Origin: Actinomycetes bacterium
GTDB taxonomy: Bacteria; Actinomycetota; Coriobacteriia; WRKU01
Length of the DNA stretch: 7,037 nt
Direction of reading: 5' to 3'
Assembly: GCA_009781565.1 (NCBI GenBank)
Contig: WQXV01000058.1
Span: 1 to 7,037, forward strand
Below the pieces are notes generated by a model. It did no database searches and was not told the origin of the DNA. It worked only from the letters and a program-made list of their open reading frames with translations. The translations under genes were made by a program, and so were the position numbers. This document shows, in pieces, positions 5,251 to 7,037 of the stretch; the first letter of the stretch is position 1; each line of letters begins with the position of its first letter.

Positions 5251-5771
5251 TTTTCAAACTCCAATACCAATATGCCGTCTGTGTCGTAGAGCGAAAGTGA
5301 ATCTGCCAAGACCTTGTAGGTCGCAACGCTGGTCAGGTGCGCGACGAAGGCGTCCTCGGCCGCGTTGACCGCATCATCGATCCCGATCATCCGGGTCATC
5401 GCCCCGTCGTTGATCGTGATCTTGTCCCCACCATCAAGCGTATAGGTGCCGTTCAGTATATTGACCGGTGCTTGTGCATGATAGGTCCCATCAGCATTGA
5501 ACTCGATGGTCGCTGTGATACCTTCTTCGATCGGCGCGGCATCGGCGCCCTCTTCTTTGGCAGCCATCTGGGTCAGCGTCCAGACCGGACCGACCAGATC
5601 GCCATCAGTGTTCGTATCCACGTTGGTACTCGTCTCTGAATCGGTAGTGGTACTGGTGGTATCATCCGAGCTCGTCGAGTCACATCCGACAACGAATAGA
5701 AGGCTCAGTCCCAACAGGACCATCACTCCCAGAAGGAGCCATCTGTATGAGCTCGCACGCTTCTGATACAT
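5247..5771 (-). CDS. META-domain-like lipoprotein
   Basis: The 174-residue product is a predicted lipoprotein. It has a basic N-terminus (KRASSYR), a hydrophobic segment (11-29) and a lipobox ending VVGC with Cys30 as the lipidation site. A low-complexity Ser/Thr/Asp linker (31-58) tethers a domain at about 59-174 to the outer face of the membrane. The domain reads VGPVWTLTQM, IEFNADGTYHAQAPVNILNGTY, TRMIG, EDAFVAHLTSVATYKV and LSLYDTDGILVLEF, following the META (HslJ-like) pattern. The usual GCN motif is replaced by PVN, and TRMAC by TRMIG. HslJ-type domains are linked to envelope stress or antibiotic tolerance in E. coli; no function is shown here. The ATG at 5771 has AAAGG 7 nt upstream and a second purine block, GGAGGAGG, 12 nt upstream. 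It lies 75 nt after gatB, and its stop overlaps the next gene. Confidence 0.82.
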   Translation of the reverse strand: MYQKRASSYRWLLLGVMVLLGLSLLFVVGCDSTSSDDTTSTTTDSETSTNVDTNTDGDLVGPVWTLTQMAAKEEGADAAPIEEGITATIEFNADGTYHAQAPVNILNGTYTLDGGDKITINDGAMTRMIGIDDAVNAAEDAFVAHLTSVATYKVLADSLSLYDTDGILVLEFEK

Positions 5772-5846
5772 ATCGTTTCCTTTCCTCCTCCGCCGTCTCT
5801 TGATCTTTACTCAAACTCGTTACTATCTACGGATTTCACTTTATCA
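5772..5846 (-). promoter_or_regulatory. gatB-lipoprotein spacer with double Shine-Dalgarno-like block
   Basis: This 75-nt spacer is AT-rich next to the gatB stop and purine-rich next to the lipoprotein ATG. The minus strand carries GGAGGAGG (5791 to 5784) and AAAGG (5783 to 5779), two tandem ribosome-binding candidates. No hairpin terminator for gatB is seen. I found no convincing -35/-10 pair, though TGATAA and GATAGT are weak -10 candidates, so read-through from gatB cannot be excluded. Confidence 0.35.
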
Positions 5847-7037
5847 TTATTGCTTGAGTTTTTGTGCGAGAATCTCGTTTACGACCGTGGGATTTGCCTG
5901 TCCTTTCGTCTCGCGCATGATCTGGCCGACGAAAAAGCCCTTCAAGCCCTCTTTGCCACCGCGATAGGCCTCGACCTCATCGGGATGCGCGGCCATCACC
6001 GCGTCGACGGCCGCTTCGATCGAGGCGGTGTCGCTGACCTGGCGCAGACCCTGTTCCTCGACGATGAGGCCCGGGTTCTTACCGGTCTCGATCATCGCCT
6101 TGAACACCTCTTTGGACTGTTTCGTGCTGATGAGGCCTTCATCGACGAGCTCGACGAGCTCCGCGATATGGGCCGGCACGATCTTGAGCTCCTCAAGCGC
6201 CTGACCGCTAGCGTTCAGATGCGCGCTCAGGTCGTTGAGTATCACGTTCGAGATCGACTTGGCATGCGCCAGACCGGCAGCCTTGACCGACTCCTCGTAA
6301 AACTTCAAGATCCCCAGATCGGTGGTGAGCAGCCCCGCGTCATGCGCAGGCAGCCCGTATGAGGCGATAAAACGTGCCTTGCGCGCCTCGGGAAGCTCGG
6401 GCAGACGCGCCCGTATGCTCTCGATGTATTCGGCCGAGAGCTCGACCGGCATGGTGTCGGGCTCGGGGAAATAGCGGTAATCGAGCGCCATCTCCTTGGT
6501 GCGCATCGCGCTGGTCACCTTCATGGTCGGCTCCCAGTGGCGCGTCTCCTGCGTGATGGTCCCTCCGTTGTCGAGCACCTCGGCTTGGCGGATGATCTCG
6601 TAGTTGACCCCGTCATGAAGTGCCTTGAACGAGTTCATGTTCTTGAGCTCGGTCTTGGTGCCCAGCTTGGTCTCGCCGCGTTTACGGATCGAGACGTTGG
6701 CATCAGCACGCATCGAGCCTTCCTCCATGTTGCAGTCGCTGATACCCAATGTCAACCAGATCTGGCGCAGGGTGCGCGCGAACATGCGCGCTTCTTCGGG
6801 GGTGCGTAAATCCGGCTCGGTCACGAGCTCCATGAGCGCGGTACCGGCGCGGTTGAAATCAGCCAGCGAGTACTCAGCCCCGCTGATGCGCCCGTCGGCG
6901 CCACCGATGTGTATCATCTTGCCGGTGTCTTCCTCCAGATGAATACGTGTGACCCCGATCGAGGCGATATAGCCGTCATCGGTCAGCGTGCAGTTGGGCG
7001 CCGTCTCACGGTCGAGCCGCTCGTCAGCACCCTCGGC
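5847..7037 (-). CDS. gatB: Asp-tRNA(Asn)/Glu-tRNA(Gln) amidotransferase subunit B, 5' end beyond window
   Basis: The frame is open to the right edge and gives the last 396 residues; by comparison with full-length GatB (about 480-500 residues) roughly 100 N-terminal residues are missing. GatB is the kinase/tRNA-binding subunit of GatCAB, which amidates misacylated Glu-tRNA(Gln) or Asp-tRNA(Asn) in the cytoplasm using ammonia from GatA. Diagnostic segments are VTRIHLEEDTGKMIH, SLADFNRAGTALMELVTEPD, MEEGSMRADANVSIR, GTKTELKNMNSF, ETRHWEP and DYRYFPEPD in the catalytic cradle. The helical and C-terminal YqeY-like domain ends GFFVGQIMRETKGQANP and VNEILAQKLKQ. It is intact to its TAA stop with no frameshift. 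An internal Met at 6917 should not be taken as the start, since homology continues upstream. gatA and gatC would be expected off the right edge. Confidence 0.97.
   Translation of the reverse strand, partial: AEGADERLDRETAPNCTLTDDGYIASIGVTRIHLEEDTGKMIHIGGADGRISGAEYSLADFNRAGTALMELVTEPDLRTPEEARMFARTLRQIWLTLGISDCNMEEGSMRADANVSIRKRGETKLGTKTELKNMNSFKALHDGVNYEIIRQAEVLDNGGTITQETRHWEPTMKVTSAMRTKEMALDYRYFPEPDTMPVELSAEYIESIRARLPELPEARKARFIASYGLPAHDAGLLTTDLGILKFYEESVKAAGLAHAKSISNVILNDLSAHLNASGQALEELKIVPAHIAELVELVDEGLISTKQSKEVFKAMIETGKNPGLIVEEQGLRQVSDTASIEAAVDAVMAAHPDEVEAYRGGKEGLKGFFVGQIMRETKGQANPTVVNEILAQKLKQ

Noticed and set aside
4702..5289. 195-codon plus-strand frame antisense to the META pair
   Set aside because: It has no family resemblance or ribosome-binding site, and it mirrors two genes with clear signal peptide, lipobox and ATGA coupling.
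5850..6362. 170-codon plus-strand frame antisense to gatB
   Set aside because: The minus strand is unambiguous gatB; long antisense frames are common in GC-rich coding DNA.
1..7037. CRISPR arrays, insertion sequences or defence genes
   Set aside because: No regularly spaced repeats, transposase, nuclease or toxin-like frames were found on either strand.

Overview
The window looks like chromosomal DNA from a moderately GC-rich Gram-positive, most likely an actinobacterium and possibly of the Coriobacteriia. The grounds are mid-50s GC by eye, strong purine-rich Shine-Dalgarno sites beside apparently leaderless genes, a GatB of the tRNA-dependent amidotransferase, a stand-alone RlmL-type methyltransferase, and META-domain lipoproteins. 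The class-level guess is an inference.

Left end (1-1505): a divergent pair. On the minus strand is the N-terminus of an M20-family metallopeptidase, running off the left edge. On the plus strand is a THUMP-domain 23S rRNA guanine-N2 methyltransferase (rlmL/ypsC type). Their ATGs lie about 60 bp apart. Each is preceded, 6 or 7 nt upstream, by the same TATGAT box, and the two boxes sit inside a 9-bp inverted repeat. Both genes could therefore be transcribed without a 5' leader.

Middle (1506-1995): a gap of about 490 bp between convergent genes with no convincing protein gene. It is unusually rich in exact inverted repeats: a row of three hairpins, an 11-bp long-range helix, and a long imperfect hairpin whose minus-strand version ends in a C(UUCG)G tetraloop. 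It may hold an unrecognised structured RNA, terminators for the flanking genes, or both. This is the least explained part of the window.

Right part (1996-7037): six minus-strand genes in a row. In transcription order they are gatB (5' end beyond the right edge), a META-like lipoprotein, a membrane-anchored META-like protein overlapping it by 4 nt, pncB (nicotinate phosphoribosyltransferase), pncA (nicotinamidase, 1-nt overlap with pncB) and a GtrA-family four-helix membrane protein. From the lipoprotein to gtrA the gaps are at most about 20 nt, so they probably form one transcription unit. PncA converts nicotinamide to nicotinate, which PncB turns into nicotinate mononucleotide, giving the two-step Preiss-Handler salvage route to NAD. 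Why two META-like surface/membrane proteins and a GtrA protein travel with it is unknown.
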